Origin: Bacteroides sp. UBA939
GTDB taxonomy: Bacteria > Bacteroidota > Bacteroidia > Bacteroidales > Bacteroidaceae
Direction of reading: 5' to 3'
Length of the DNA: 26,849 nucleotides
Assembly (NCBI RefSeq): GCF_002293435.1
Contig: NZ_DBDF01000191.1
Coordinates: forward strand, 1-26,849
Shown: positions 1-8,160 of the stretch, one piece after another
How positions within the stretch are numbered: the stretch's first letter is position 1
Layout: each line of letters opens with the position of its first letter
Made by a program: the position numbers and the translations under genes
Notes under the pieces: model-generated
What the model was told of the DNA's origin: nothing
Databases searched by the model: none
Seen by the model: the letters and a program-made list of their open reading frames with translations, nothing else

Positions 1-40
1 CATAGAACTGGACACCCTAATAATCAAACGATATGAGTAA
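1..40 (+). CDS. 3' end of an upstream gene (partial)
   Basis: Two forward frames are open from the window edge into the start of the next gene. One stops with TAA at 38-40 and gives a C-terminus reading IELDTLIIKRYE. The other stops with TGA at 34-36 and makes the classic ATGA overlap with the ATG at 33. Either way the next gene is tightly coupled to an upstream plus-strand gene, so the operon begins outside the window. Too little is left to name the product or be sure of the frame. Confidence 0.3.
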   Translation, partial: IELDTLIIKRYE

Positions 41-665
41 ATGGGCAACCTTACTAAAATATGGCAAACGGGCGGCAAACTCGTCTGTAACAGCGATGGG
101 CAATGCAGTGATTCACCCGCAGCGGACTTTAGCCGGTCTGGGGAAAGCTACAAAGACTGCGGTCATAGGTGGCGGAATGGGCTATTTGGCGTGGGAAAAC
201 ATCGTAAACGACAAACCTGTTGTCAGAACTGTCGCCGATGTTCTCGTTGGAGAAGAAACTGTTGACAAAGGCTTGGAGGTAGTCGGTAAAGCTTCAGACA
301 AGGTGGAAAGTATGGTGGAGAAAGTCGGTGAAGGGGTGGAGATTGTTTCTTCATCCGTGTCGGACGTATCGAGTGCTTGGAGCGGAATCGGTCATTTTCT
401 TAAAGGTATGCTGGGAGGTAACGGATTGGGTATGTTCGGAAACTTCTTTGGCAATATCGGCAAGGGCAATATATCCGGATTGAGTATGCTCGGCTTGGTA
501 GCATCTTCACTACTCGTCTTTGGACGGTTCGGTTGGCTGGGAAAGATAGCCGGGGCTTTGATGGGGATGATGCTCATTGGGAATAACAGCCGAAGCATTC
601 AAACGGAGCAACCTTCGCAGAGTGAATCGCAGGATGTACAACGGAACGGAGGGATGAGACGATAA
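33..665 (+). CDS. small membrane protein of the transfer block, unknown function
   Basis: This is a 210-residue protein I do not recognise. The N-terminus is basic (SKWATLLKYGKRAA). Residues 60-115 are rich in Val, Glu, Lys and Ser with a heptad-like, probably amphipathic helical pattern. A Gly/Phe-rich stretch (125-147) leads to two hydrophobic segments at about 148-164 and 168-183, so an inner-membrane protein with a helical hairpin is likely. The tail is polar and Gln/Ser-rich. The ATG overlaps the end of the preceding reading frame, which argues for translational coupling in an operon. The C-terminal hairpin resembles the one near the C-terminus of the 598-residue protein encoded at 2138-3934. 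A structural role in a conjugation machine is inferred only from the neighbours. Confidence 0.75.
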   Translation: MSKWATLLKYGKRAANSSVTAMGNAVIHPQRTLAGLGKATKTAVIGGGMGYLAWENIVNDKPVVRTVADVLVGEETVDKGLEVVGKASDKVESMVEKVGEGVEIVSSSVSDVSSAWSGIGHFLKGMLGGNGLGMFGNFFGNIGKGNISGLSMLGLVASSLLVFGRFGWLGKIAGALMGMMLIGNNSRSIQTEQPSQSESQDVQRNGGMRR

Positions 666-773
666 TTCTTGTACTACTGATAGGAAAAGAGGAAAGCAAG
701 TATGGTAATATAGCGGATTAGTAGAGTAGTATTAATTGAAAATCAATAAGAAATGAACACCTTTGATTAGTAT

Positions 774-812
774 AAAAAAAACAACCGCCCCAGTCATCTT
801 ATCAGAGGTCGT
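774..812 (-). terminator. possible minus-strand terminator with T8 run
   Basis: Read on the minus strand, a weak stem (ACGACC pairing with GGTTGT through one G-U pair, plus positions 807-812 and 781-786) runs into eight T residues at 781-774. It lies downstream of the minus-strand mini-ORF at 849-929. The direct repeat GTCATC occurs twice in and beside the loop. The stem is short, so this is only a suggestion. Confidence 0.3.
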
Positions 813-848
813 CATCCCAAAGGAGCAATTTATATGTTTCTACGTTTA

Positions 849-929
849 TTATCCTTTATACTTTTTCATCCAGTCATAAATCATACATGAGATAAGATTC
901 AGAAGGATAGTTAACAATATGTTTTCCAT
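849..929 (-). CDS. 26-residue hydrophobic peptide, possibly type I toxin-like
   Basis: A minus-strand mini-ORF runs from ATG at 929 to TAA at 849, below usual gene-calling limits. It encodes a 26-residue peptide: an uninterrupted hydrophobic stretch (residues 4-18, ILLTILLNLISCMIY), then Asp-Trp-Met and a basic tail KKYKG. A short membrane helix followed by an aromatic residue and a positive tail is the layout of Fst/TxpA-type toxins of type I toxin-antitoxin systems. A T8 run follows some 70 nt downstream. Its start lies in one arm of an inverted repeat whose other arm holds the start codon of the divergent gene at 957. With only 26 codons, chance cannot be excluded. The toxin idea is inference from shape alone. 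Confidence 0.35.
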   Translation of the reverse strand: MENILLTILLNLISCMIYDWMKKYKG

Positions 930-964
930 ATTTTGATTTATTTTTAAATAAATAGTATGGAAAA
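922..964. repeat. nested inverted repeat spanning two divergent start codons
   Basis: TTTTCCATA (922-930) is the reverse complement of TATGGAAAA (956-964). Inside it, ATTTATT (936-942) pairs with AATAAAT (947-953). Each outer arm contains an ATGGAAAA start context, one for the minus mini-ORF and one for the plus gene at 957. The remainder of the 666-956 gap shows no other gene or strong promoter. Confidence 0.6.
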
Positions 965-2141
965 GTCAAAAGTGACTTGCGAAATGAAATTAAATGATAA
1001 GAATATGAACTATACACAAGAAATGAACCTGCCGTCAAAAAGCGGTTACTGTATGCCCTTTGAGGAACGCGAAGGTGAAGTCCGGATGTCATTGGGCTAC
1101 GGGGCACAGACTCACACCAAGACCGGAAAAGAGTTTTTCCATCACGGAATAGATTTTATTACCAAACACTATCTGCTGTCAGCTTGTGCGGATGGAGTCG
1201 TCAGCGGTATAGGAAACGATGCCCGGCATGGACTCTTTCAGGTAATCCGATACGGTAAATATGAAGTTACCTACACTCATCTATCCAATGTACTGGCAAG
1301 CTTTGGAACGAAAGTAAAAGCCGGAAGTGTGGTGAGTGTCAGCGGAGAACTCCTTCATATAGAAGTGAAATACGGCGGAGAGGAAATCAATCCTCTTGAA
1401 TTCCTGACCATGATTTACGGTAATCTCAAGATGATACAGCAGCAAGGAAGAACGGGTATGCCAGATTTTGATACCATCGACATGGATATTTCTACGGACT
1501 ATGAAGATGAGCAGGAGGAAGTGGAACAACTGATGCTGCGCTTTTATCCCGGCTATCTGGCGGAACTGCATGACGGACGATACCTGTTACCCCCACATAC
1601 GGAACAGTCACTTCGCAATATCTTCTCCTTATCAGCCATCAAGAACTATTTTTATGAGGTGATACCGTCATTGAGCAATCCTCTGGGCATCGGACAAAGA
1701 ACCGTACCTGTGGCAGCCAAGGTGCAGAACCTGCTGATAGCTGACTTTTTGAACTACATGGCGTTGCGTCATCAGATATTCCTGTCCACCCTGAGCGAAA
1801 GCGATAAAAAAAAAACTTCTGACGAAGCTCTGAGAAGCGGTGGCATCATCGACCCTTTGGCGGAACTGGAGATAGACATTCAGAGCTTTGACATACCGAG
1901 GCTGGTTACGGTCTATCCCGACCAAGCCGGTATCCGGTGGTGGACGAAAGCATGGTTCAACAATCAGGAAGAAGGGGAAAATTCCATAGAAATCACCCGG
2001 CAGACAGCCATCCGTTTTCTACAAAACCGGATAGACAAGGATGTTATGCTCGAAGAGTATTTCCCCAAACAGATGGAAGTCTATCACACTGCCATAGAAC
2101 AAACCAGAGAACAATTACTGAAACAAATCAATGTCTCATGA
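957..2141 (+). CDS. peptidase M23 (LytM)-like protein with a degenerate active site
   Basis: Residues about 45-150 of this 394-residue protein follow the LytM/M23 endopeptidase fold. HHGID at 62-66 supplies the H-x3-D zinc pair, YTHLS at 106-110 supplies the mid-domain His, and LLHIEV at 132-137 stands where HLHFEV or HLHFGV is expected. The first His of the H-x-H motif is therefore Leu, and the loop before it (NTGTRTTG in the intact homologue at 6540-8129) is absent, so cleavage of peptidoglycan cross-links is doubtful. The domain may only bind peptidoglycan or act as scaffold. The C-terminal 240 residues are unrecognised and mostly helical in character. There is no signal peptide. A10 at 1806-1815 is a possible slippage site. 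Start 957 is the first ATG; ATGs at codons 17 and 23 are alternatives because conservation with M23 begins only around residue 30. The stop overlaps the next start (ATGA). Confidence 0.8.
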   Translation: MEKSKVTCEMKLNDKNMNYTQEMNLPSKSGYCMPFEEREGEVRMSLGYGAQTHTKTGKEFFHHGIDFITKHYLLSACADGVVSGIGNDARHGLFQVIRYGKYEVTYTHLSNVLASFGTKVKAGSVVSVSGELLHIEVKYGGEEINPLEFLTMIYGNLKMIQQQGRTGMPDFDTIDMDISTDYEDEQEEVEQLMLRFYPGYLAELHDGRYLLPPHTEQSLRNIFSLSAIKNYFYEVIPSLSNPLGIGQRTVPVAAKVQNLLIADFLNYMALRHQIFLSTLSESDKKKTSDEALRSGGIIDPLAELEIDIQSFDIPRLVTVYPDQAGIRWWTKAWFNNQEEGENSIEITRQTAIRFLQNRIDKDVMLEEYFPKQMEVYHTAIEQTREQLLKQINVS

Positions 2142-3934
2142 GTATCCCCCAACAATCACAACGGTTCGCAGAGATTGAGTATTGCCTGCAACATTATTTC
2201 AATACTCAGTTTGCGCCTATTATGTGCAACGTCCAGCAGGAGTTGTCGGAAAAGCAGGTGAAGGAATACAGGGACTATATCACCAGTGCCGGCGGTATCC
2301 TGCGTTCGATGGCCAATGGCATGAACCATATACCGGATAACTCCATGCAATATCTCAAGCTGACCGGTGAATGGAACAGTAAAACTGCGGAAGACTATGT
2401 GGAGATGTGTCGTAAGAAGATAAGTACTTCGGAAGATTTCCGGAAAGACTTGGGATGTATGGCCGGTGAATGGCGTAATACCGTAGTTGCGGAAATCGGG
2501 CGTGAGAGGTATGATACACTTTCCAGGAAATTAGGATGCGATCTGGCTTACGCATACGTGGACTACCGTGTCGAGCAGATGATGGTCAACAAGATGGTAG
2601 CAGATGAGATGCCTCAATCATCTATGGAATATATACTTCGCAAAGGTGCTTCTGAAAGTTTATTGGGACTTACGCGATCGTTGTCTCAATCTCCCCTGGA
2701 GCAGGAAATCGAAAGGAGAGGAGAAACAGCCTATCATCCGAACGTTGTGGAGAAAGGTGCGGGAAAGACTGTATCGTTTGGGGCTGATGTGCTATCTACG
2801 GGAGGTTTTTCTTCCTGGGCTTCCATAGCTAAGTTGTTTGGAGCCGAAGCGGTCTTTACGGGTATTGACATGTATATAGATAAGAAGCAGGAAGGAAAGG
2901 TTATCACTATCGAAGACTGTATCAGTGAAGGGGTCTTCGGCTCTCAGCGGAATCTCTTTACGGATTTCAGAAAGCGAAGCGAGGCAATCCATTCTTGGGA
3001 GAACGATTATGTGCTGTCACTTAACAACCGGTTGACTAAGAAAATGGCCATACCTACTGAAGAGCCTTTTTGGATTACGGCATCGGGCAAGCCGCTTTGG
3101 CAACTCACTGCGCCCGTGGTGCCGGAGAAAGAACGGAAAGCGGAATATGCCCAAGTGCCGATGGTGGTTGCACCCGGACATGAGCAGGAATATCTTGATA
3201 ATCTGGAAAAGACGAGGCAAGTTTCCCAAAAAGAAGTGCAACCGGTAGCAGTGGAAAATCAGGAATCGCATCCTGAGAAAGAGGTTTTGAACCATCTTTC
3301 AGGAAATACTCTAGGGCAGTCTTCGGCACAAGCGCCTACCAATGCAAATGGGTGGGGTGATTTCTTAGGCTCAGTCGGATTGAACGGGTTGGGTGACATC
3401 GGTAGTAATCTGGGTTATGTGATATCTATGCTTCCGGACATGCTCATAGGACTCTTCACGGGAAAGACAACGTCCCTGAACCTGAAAAACTCGATGATAC
3501 CTGTCGCTTCCATTCTGGTAGGGCTGTTTGTGAGGAATCCGCTATTAAAGATGGTGCTGATCGGTATGGGAGGACTGAATCTGCTTAATAAAGCCGGTCA
3601 TGAAGCCATGGAAAAACAGGAAGGACGAACACCACAAAGAACCGAAACGGAACTGCATTTCAAGACCTATCCTGATGAACCGCTGAATCCACGTATCGGA
3701 AATCCGGTGCTACAAGGGAACTGCCTTATTGCTACCATAGACAAGGTGCCGTGTAGCATACAACTGCCGGATTCTGTGGTGGCAGCTTATCAAGCGGGAG
3801 CATTACCGCTGAATACACTCTCCAACGCAGTGTTGGTTAAAAATGACCGGATGCGCCAAGTGGCGCAGGAGCATTACCGAACCGTTGAGAACAATCAATC
3901 GGAAGACAGGGAAAGAACCGTAGTCATTAAATAA
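2138..3934 (+). CDS. membrane-anchored protein of the transfer block, unknown function
   Basis: This 598-residue protein has no family I can name. The start at 2138 is chosen because its ATG overlaps the upstream stop (ATGA); the same frame stays open further upstream but there only mirrors the M23-like gene. Residues 1-300 are mixed and charged, largely helical and soluble-looking. Residues 350-405 form a Glu/Gln/Pro-rich linker. Hydrophobic segments follow at about 425-441, 452-466 and 468-484, and then a soluble C-terminal domain of about 100 residues that carries PCSIQLPDSVVAAYQAGALP. The segment 451-485 resembles the membrane hairpin of the 210-residue protein at 33-665. Tight coupling to the M23-like gene suggests that the two products act together, perhaps at the cell envelope during DNA transfer. 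That is inference from context. Confidence 0.8.
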   Translation: MSIPQQSQRFAEIEYCLQHYFNTQFAPIMCNVQQELSEKQVKEYRDYITSAGGILRSMANGMNHIPDNSMQYLKLTGEWNSKTAEDYVEMCRKKISTSEDFRKDLGCMAGEWRNTVVAEIGRERYDTLSRKLGCDLAYAYVDYRVEQMMVNKMVADEMPQSSMEYILRKGASESLLGLTRSLSQSPLEQEIERRGETAYHPNVVEKGAGKTVSFGADVLSTGGFSSWASIAKLFGAEAVFTGIDMYIDKKQEGKVITIEDCISEGVFGSQRNLFTDFRKRSEAIHSWENDYVLSLNNRLTKKMAIPTEEPFWITASGKPLWQLTAPVVPEKERKAEYAQVPMVVAPGHEQEYLDNLEKTRQVSQKEVQPVAVENQESHPEKEVLNHLSGNTLGQSSAQAPTNANGWGDFLGSVGLNGLGDIGSNLGYVISMLPDMLIGLFTGKTTSLNLKNSMIPVASILVGLFVRNPLLKMVLIGMGGLNLLNKAGHEAMEKQEGRTPQRTETELHFKTYPDEPLNPRIGNPVLQGNCLIATIDKVPCSIQLPDSVVAAYQAGALPLNTLSNAVLVKNDRMRQVAQEHYRTVENNQSEDRERTVVIK

Positions 3935-4028
3935 TATGATTATCCACTATGATACCACTGAATGAAAATTTTGCAGCAAAAAAGAATACAAATGTCATAC
4001 CTGAATTGCCGTTTGTAATCTCACCCCC

Positions 4029-4116
4029 ATACTTAGCCTATCTCACTATACGACTGAGATACCCTCGGTCGTATACTTAGGGTATCTCAGTCGTATACTT
4101 AGACTACCTCGTCTCA
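4029..4116. repeat. 22-bp-phased repeats with an 18-bp inverted repeat
   Basis: The 263-bp gap 3935-4197 holds a compact repeat cluster. The motif ATACTTAG begins at 4029, 4073 and 4095, followed by related TA(T/C)CTC(A/G) sequence. The spacings are 44 and 22 bp, multiples of two helical turns. The empty middle slot holds the element in inverted orientation: TATACGACTGAGATACCC (4047-4064) is a perfect 18-bp inverted copy of 4080-4097, with a 15-nt spacer. Phasing of this kind is typical of iterons or of regulator or relaxosome binding sites. A 42-codon ORF at 3949-4080 ends inside the repeats and is probably spurious. Confidence 0.8.
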
Positions 4117-4129
4117 GAATGTATTCTGA
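4114..4129. promoter_or_regulatory. operator-like 16-bp palindrome
   Basis: TCAGAAT-GT-ATTCTGA is a perfect 7+2+7 palindrome that directly follows the repeat cluster and lies 70 bp upstream of the gene at 4198. Its size suits a dimeric regulator. It has no T-run, so a terminator is unlikely. Confidence 0.4.
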
Positions 4130-4197
4130 ATAGGTTTTTGAGCAAGCACGAAGTGGAATAAGTGATTTCAATAAACATTAAATAGTCATCAAAAAAA

Positions 4198-6528
4198 ATG
4201 AAACAGAAAAATACGCAGGAACAACATGCTGCCAATAAACAAGTGGAATTGCTGCTCAACGCCTTGAACGGAGCTACCGTCGGTGGCGGATATTGGCTGA
4301 ATGCTTCATCGAAAAGCCTGCCAAGGATTTATCCCAAAGGACCGACCGTCAGTCCGTTCAACTCGCTTATCCTGGGTATGCACGCCGACCGGAACGGATA
4401 CAAAACCAACCTCTATACCTTATTTACGGATGCCAGGAAGCGCGGTGAATCCATCCGTGAACATGAAACCGGTGCGCCATTCCTTTGGTATCGTTGGAAA
4501 GAATACGTGAACCGTCATAATCCCGAAGATACCATCAGCCGGGAAGATTATCTGAAACTTTCATCCGAAGAGAAGTCTCTTTTTAAAGGCATCCGCAACC
4601 GGGAAATACAGACCCTGTTCAATCTTGACCAAACTACTTTGCCGTTCGTTGACAAAGACAGGTATGAACAGTCAGTGGAACGCTATGGCAGGTATGAGGA
4701 CCGTAAACACAGTAAAAATGAAGAGAACGAACTGCGTATCGAGGTGAATAACTTCGCGCGGCAAATGTGCGACAATTTAGTTCCCATCCGAAAGGGTATT
4801 ACGGGCATTGCATGTTATGACTCGGAGTATAATGCGGTATATATGCCCGAACAGAAGTATTTTGAGCAGTACAACGACTATGTACAGGAACTGATGCGGC
4901 AAGTGGTTACGGCGACGGGACACCAACAACGGTTGGCACGTGAGGGAATGGTGATGAAAGGCGGTATAGCCCCGTCGAACGATGCTTTGAAGTACGAGCG
5001 ATTGGTTGCTGAACTGGCTTCTGGCGTAAAGATGATGGAACTGGGGTTACCAGCGAAACTGTCGAATGACAGTCTGCATCTGGTAACATACTGGACACGG
5101 GAACTGCAAGAGAATCCTTATCTGATAGATGCCATCGAATCTGATGTGAACAATGCCGTTGACATCATCCGCAAAGCCGAAGAGGGAGAGAAGATAGAAT
5201 ACGCCACTTTCCGTAATAAGCAGCAAACCATGGGACTGAGGGAGAAACACAAACCACAGGTGGATAGCAGGGAAAGTGCCATCTTGCTGGATGTGATCCG
5301 TCATGGAGGCATGAAGATAGACGAACGCAACTTCCCTTCACCGGAAGTCAAAACAGCCTTTTTGGAGAAATTCAGTCTGACGCACTACGAAAAGGAGAAG
5401 AACTATGCTTTGGAACAAACCAGGCATGAAGATCCGGAAGTAGTAGAAACCGCCTTTACGGAAGCGGTGGATAATGGAGCAAAAATCGCCGAAATATGTA
5501 GCGAGATGATGCCGGAACAGTGGAACCGCAAAGGCAATTATTTCATTGCCGGCGAGCTGAAAGAATTGCCGGACAGAAAGACGAAAGAGATGGTAGTGGT
5601 GAAGGACAATCTTTCAGGTATCGTCGATGTGGTGCTACCGGCCGGCGCTATGGGTGGCGGTGTGGTATCCATGCCCAATGGAGAGAAACGGCCTTACCGC
5701 CTGACTCCCGATGAAGTGATGACGGCTGATGAACGTTCTGCGGAACATGCACAGGTACGAACCTACAATATTCCCGGATTCTCCAAACAGCGTATTCAGG
5801 ATGCACTGTTGCAGGAAGGCTATCGGTATATCCGTTTCTACAATAACGATGGACTATTGGGCTATCGTCCCGATGACAGGTATTTTGAAGGAAAGGACAT
5901 TTCACTGAACAAGCTGAACGGAAAGTCATTGGAGACACTGTCCTGCCTTGATATGAGTGAGCACGTGCGAAAATCCATCACTGTACAGTTCGAACGTATA
6001 CAGATGCTGCGGGACGACCATAACCGATGGATACTGTATCTGAAACCGCAGAATGAACCCTCGTTCAGCGTCTATCCGGATAAAGCGGACACCAATCAAT
6101 TTTTCTCGACCATCAAGCAAGGACAGAGTGAAGAAGGAGAACGCTTACGCACGGAACTGGCACAGAAGTATCATGCTTTGGCAACCAATCGTCCGGAATT
6201 GAAAATCGACCTGTTCGGTGGGGGCAAAGCCGATGGCATGGACTCATCAAAAATCCGGCGTGTGAGCATTTATAAGACCAAAGATGAACGTATCCTCTGT
6301 GTGCCGGTCATTGACGGCATACCCAAGGTGGAACCCCGGGAGATTACACCCCAGCAGTGGCAACGGATGTGGGTGGCGGAAGATATGGCAGAATATAAGA
6401 CGAATCTTGCCGCCAAGGTGTTCAATGACTTGTTGGAGCCGGTTCAAACGGTAGGGATGAAAGACGAAAGAGCGGAACAGGAACAGACAGAGCAGCGGGA
6501 AGAAATACGGGCCGGTAGACATTTATAA
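4198..6528 (+). CDS. ArdC-like protein with inactive metalloprotease domain and long C-terminal extension
   Basis: Of 776 residues, the N-terminal 300 match the ArdC layout. A DUF1738-type ssDNA-binding region lies at about 25-150 (YWLNASSKSLPRIYPKG, SPFNSLILGMHADRNGY, FNLDQTTLP). A zincin-like region follows at about 205-310. The intact homologue encoded at 8161-9339 has FHEMTHSTG; here the aligned residues 233-241 read MRQVVTATG, so His, Glu and His of HExxH are Arg, Gln and Thr. The downstream VAEL(A/G)S segment is kept. DNA binding may persist without proteolysis. The C-terminal 470 residues contain repeated soluble segments (SKQRIQDALLQEGYRYIRFY; residues 660-740 with KIDLFGGGKADGMDSSKIRRVSIY). 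They resemble modules of Bacteroidales element proteins but I cannot assign them. ArdC proteins protect entering plasmid DNA from restriction. The gene lies 11 bp upstream of the hydrolase gene, probably in one operon, with a repeat cluster in front. Confidence 0.78.
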   Translation: MKQKNTQEQHAANKQVELLLNALNGATVGGGYWLNASSKSLPRIYPKGPTVSPFNSLILGMHADRNGYKTNLYTLFTDARKRGESIREHETGAPFLWYRWKEYVNRHNPEDTISREDYLKLSSEEKSLFKGIRNREIQTLFNLDQTTLPFVDKDRYEQSVERYGRYEDRKHSKNEENELRIEVNNFARQMCDNLVPIRKGITGIACYDSEYNAVYMPEQKYFEQYNDYVQELMRQVVTATGHQQRLAREGMVMKGGIAPSNDALKYERLVAELASGVKMMELGLPAKLSNDSLHLVTYWTRELQENPYLIDAIESDVNNAVDIIRKAEEGEKIEYATFRNKQQTMGLREKHKPQVDSRESAILLDVIRHGGMKIDERNFPSPEVKTAFLEKFSLTHYEKEKNYALEQTRHEDPEVVETAFTEAVDNGAKIAEICSEMMPEQWNRKGNYFIAGELKELPDRKTKEMVVVKDNLSGIVDVVLPAGAMGGGVVSMPNGEKRPYRLTPDEVMTADERSAEHAQVRTYNIPGFSKQRIQDALLQEGYRYIRFYNNDGLLGYRPDDRYFEGKDISLNKLNGKSLETLSCLDMSEHVRKSITVQFERIQMLRDDHNRWILYLKPQNEPSFSVYPDKADTNQFFSTIKQGQSEEGERLRTELAQKYHALATNRPELKIDLFGGGKADGMDSSKIRRVSIYKTKDERILCVPVIDGIPKVEPREITPQQWQRMWVAEDMAEYKTNLAAKVFNDLLEPVQTVGMKDERAEQEQTEQREEIRAGRHL

Positions 6529-6539
6529 AGAAATCAATC

Positions 6540-8129
6540 ATGAGTAAGAATCAAGAATATGCGGAGAAATATGCCGGATACGCTATGGAACAGATGCGGA
6601 AATATGGTATTCCTGCTTCTGTTACGCTGGCACAAGGTATCCTGGAAAGCAGTAACGGACAAAGCCGGTTGGCACGCAATGAAAATAACCATTTTGGTAT
6701 CAAGGCTATACAATCGTGGATAGCCGGCGGTGGCAAATATGGTCTCTATACGGATGACAAACCTAACGAGAAATTTTGCAGTTACGGCAGTGTTGCCGAC
6801 TCTTATGAACACCATGGCCGTTTTCTTAAGAGTAATCAGCGGTATGCAGATTGTTTCCAACTGTCACCTGATGATTATCGCGGATGGGCAGAAGGACTGG
6901 ATAGAGCCGGTTATGCTACGGCGGGTAACTATGCTTCCGGTCTTATCGGTATTATCGAAAAGAATGATTTGTATAAGTATGACCAACAGGTAATGGCAGA
7001 GATGAAAGCGAAAGGACAAGCGTTTGGAACGGAACAGGATAGTAATGTAGTAGATGCTACATATAGTAATAGCAGGGGGATAAACGGTTCCGCTGTGGTT
7101 GATGGCAACTATTCATTTCCGGTAAAGCGGGATGAGTTCCTGCTGGTGACTTCACCGTTCGGTATGCGTAACGACCCGATGGACATATCCAAGCAGCAGA
7201 TGCACAAAGGCATTGACATACAGACTAAACAGGATAATGTATTGGCTACGGAAGACGACGGAAAGGTCGTTGCGGTCAATCAAAATGCTCATACTGCCGG
7301 TGGCAAATCAATTACGGTGGAGTATCCGCGTGAAAACGGGGACAAATATCAAATCAACTATCTGCATCTTTCTTCTATTGACGTGAAGGTCGGTGATGAA
7401 GTATTTGCCGGTCAGAAAATAGGCGTATCGGGCAATACAGGCACGCGGACAACAGGTGAACATCTTCATTTCGGAGTGAAACAGATAGCGGTAGACGGAA
7501 TATCAAGAGATATTGACCCTGCCGCCTACTTAGCTGAGATTGGGCAGAAAGGAAATATTCAGTTGCAAGTATTATCAAACGGAACTGACCTGTTGGCGAA
7601 ATACAAAGAGGTTGTGCCCGGTAATAACCCTTCAATTGATACAACGCTATCTCCGGAAGATTGGATGAAGAAGTTACTGGCATCGGAAGACAGTGGAGTG
7701 AATATGCCATGCTGTGATCCGATTATGGAACTGGTGACTACCCTGTTTACCTCGCTGATGGCATTGGCCTTACAGATTGACGGTAAGTCAGACGAAGAGA
7801 AAATGCAGGCTGCTACGAATTCTGCCGTGAAGAAACAAGTGGATCTATCCGCTTTCATGCCATCACTCAAAGAATGCAGGTTGACAGTTCAGGACAATGG
7901 GAAACTTCTGCTGCAAATGAATGATGGAAAGAATGGCTATAGTCATGAGCTAAGTGCTTCGGAGATAAACCGGTTGCGAAGTATTCTTAGTGATTCCGGT
8001 CTGTCGGATGCCGATAAACAACAGCGTATTGCGGGGGTGGTGAGTAATGTATTGTTGGCTAAACAGGCTTCGCGCAACTATGAACAAAATGCTGGTCAAC
8101 AGGAAAATCAAAATTTACAGGTACGATGA
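6540..8129 (+). CDS. bifunctional cell-wall hydrolase: GH73 glucosaminidase plus M23 endopeptidase
   Basis: This 529-residue protein starts with a FlgJ-type glucosaminidase domain (about 5-150): ASVTLAQGILESSNGQSRLA with candidate catalytic Glu36, NNHFGIK, and the KFCSYGSVADSYEHHGRFL segment. A linker leads to a complete M23 domain (about 190-330). HKGID supplies His222 and Asp226, YLHLS supplies His276, and GEHLHFGV supplies His308 and His310. The C-terminal 190 residues carry a hydrophobic stretch near residue 400 (ELVTTLFTSLMALALQI) and a Lys/Gln-rich tail. It should cut glycan strands and peptide cross-links, opening peptidoglycan locally for a type IV secretion channel, as VirB1/TraG-like enzymes do in other systems. 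No classical signal peptide is visible, so export may depend on the transfer machine. It lies 11 bp after the ArdC-like gene and 31 bp before the next ArdC-like gene. Confidence 0.88.
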   Translation: MSKNQEYAEKYAGYAMEQMRKYGIPASVTLAQGILESSNGQSRLARNENNHFGIKAIQSWIAGGGKYGLYTDDKPNEKFCSYGSVADSYEHHGRFLKSNQRYADCFQLSPDDYRGWAEGLDRAGYATAGNYASGLIGIIEKNDLYKYDQQVMAEMKAKGQAFGTEQDSNVVDATYSNSRGINGSAVVDGNYSFPVKRDEFLLVTSPFGMRNDPMDISKQQMHKGIDIQTKQDNVLATEDDGKVVAVNQNAHTAGGKSITVEYPRENGDKYQINYLHLSSIDVKVGDEVFAGQKIGVSGNTGTRTTGEHLHFGVKQIAVDGISRDIDPAAYLAEIGQKGNIQLQVLSNGTDLLAKYKEVVPGNNPSIDTTLSPEDWMKKLLASEDSGVNMPCCDPIMELVTTLFTSLMALALQIDGKSDEEKMQAATNSAVKKQVDLSAFMPSLKECRLTVQDNGKLLLQMNDGKNGYSHELSASEINRLRSILSDSGLSDADKQQRIAGVVSNVLLAKQASRNYEQNAGQQENQNLQVR

Positions 8130-8160
8130 GATAAACCTTATTAACTATTTAACAACAACT

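Noticed and set aside
3949..4080. Plus-strand frame of about 43 codons ending inside the repeat cluster
   Set aside because: Its second half is made only of repeat sequence and it ends within the direct repeats; no sign of coding constraint.
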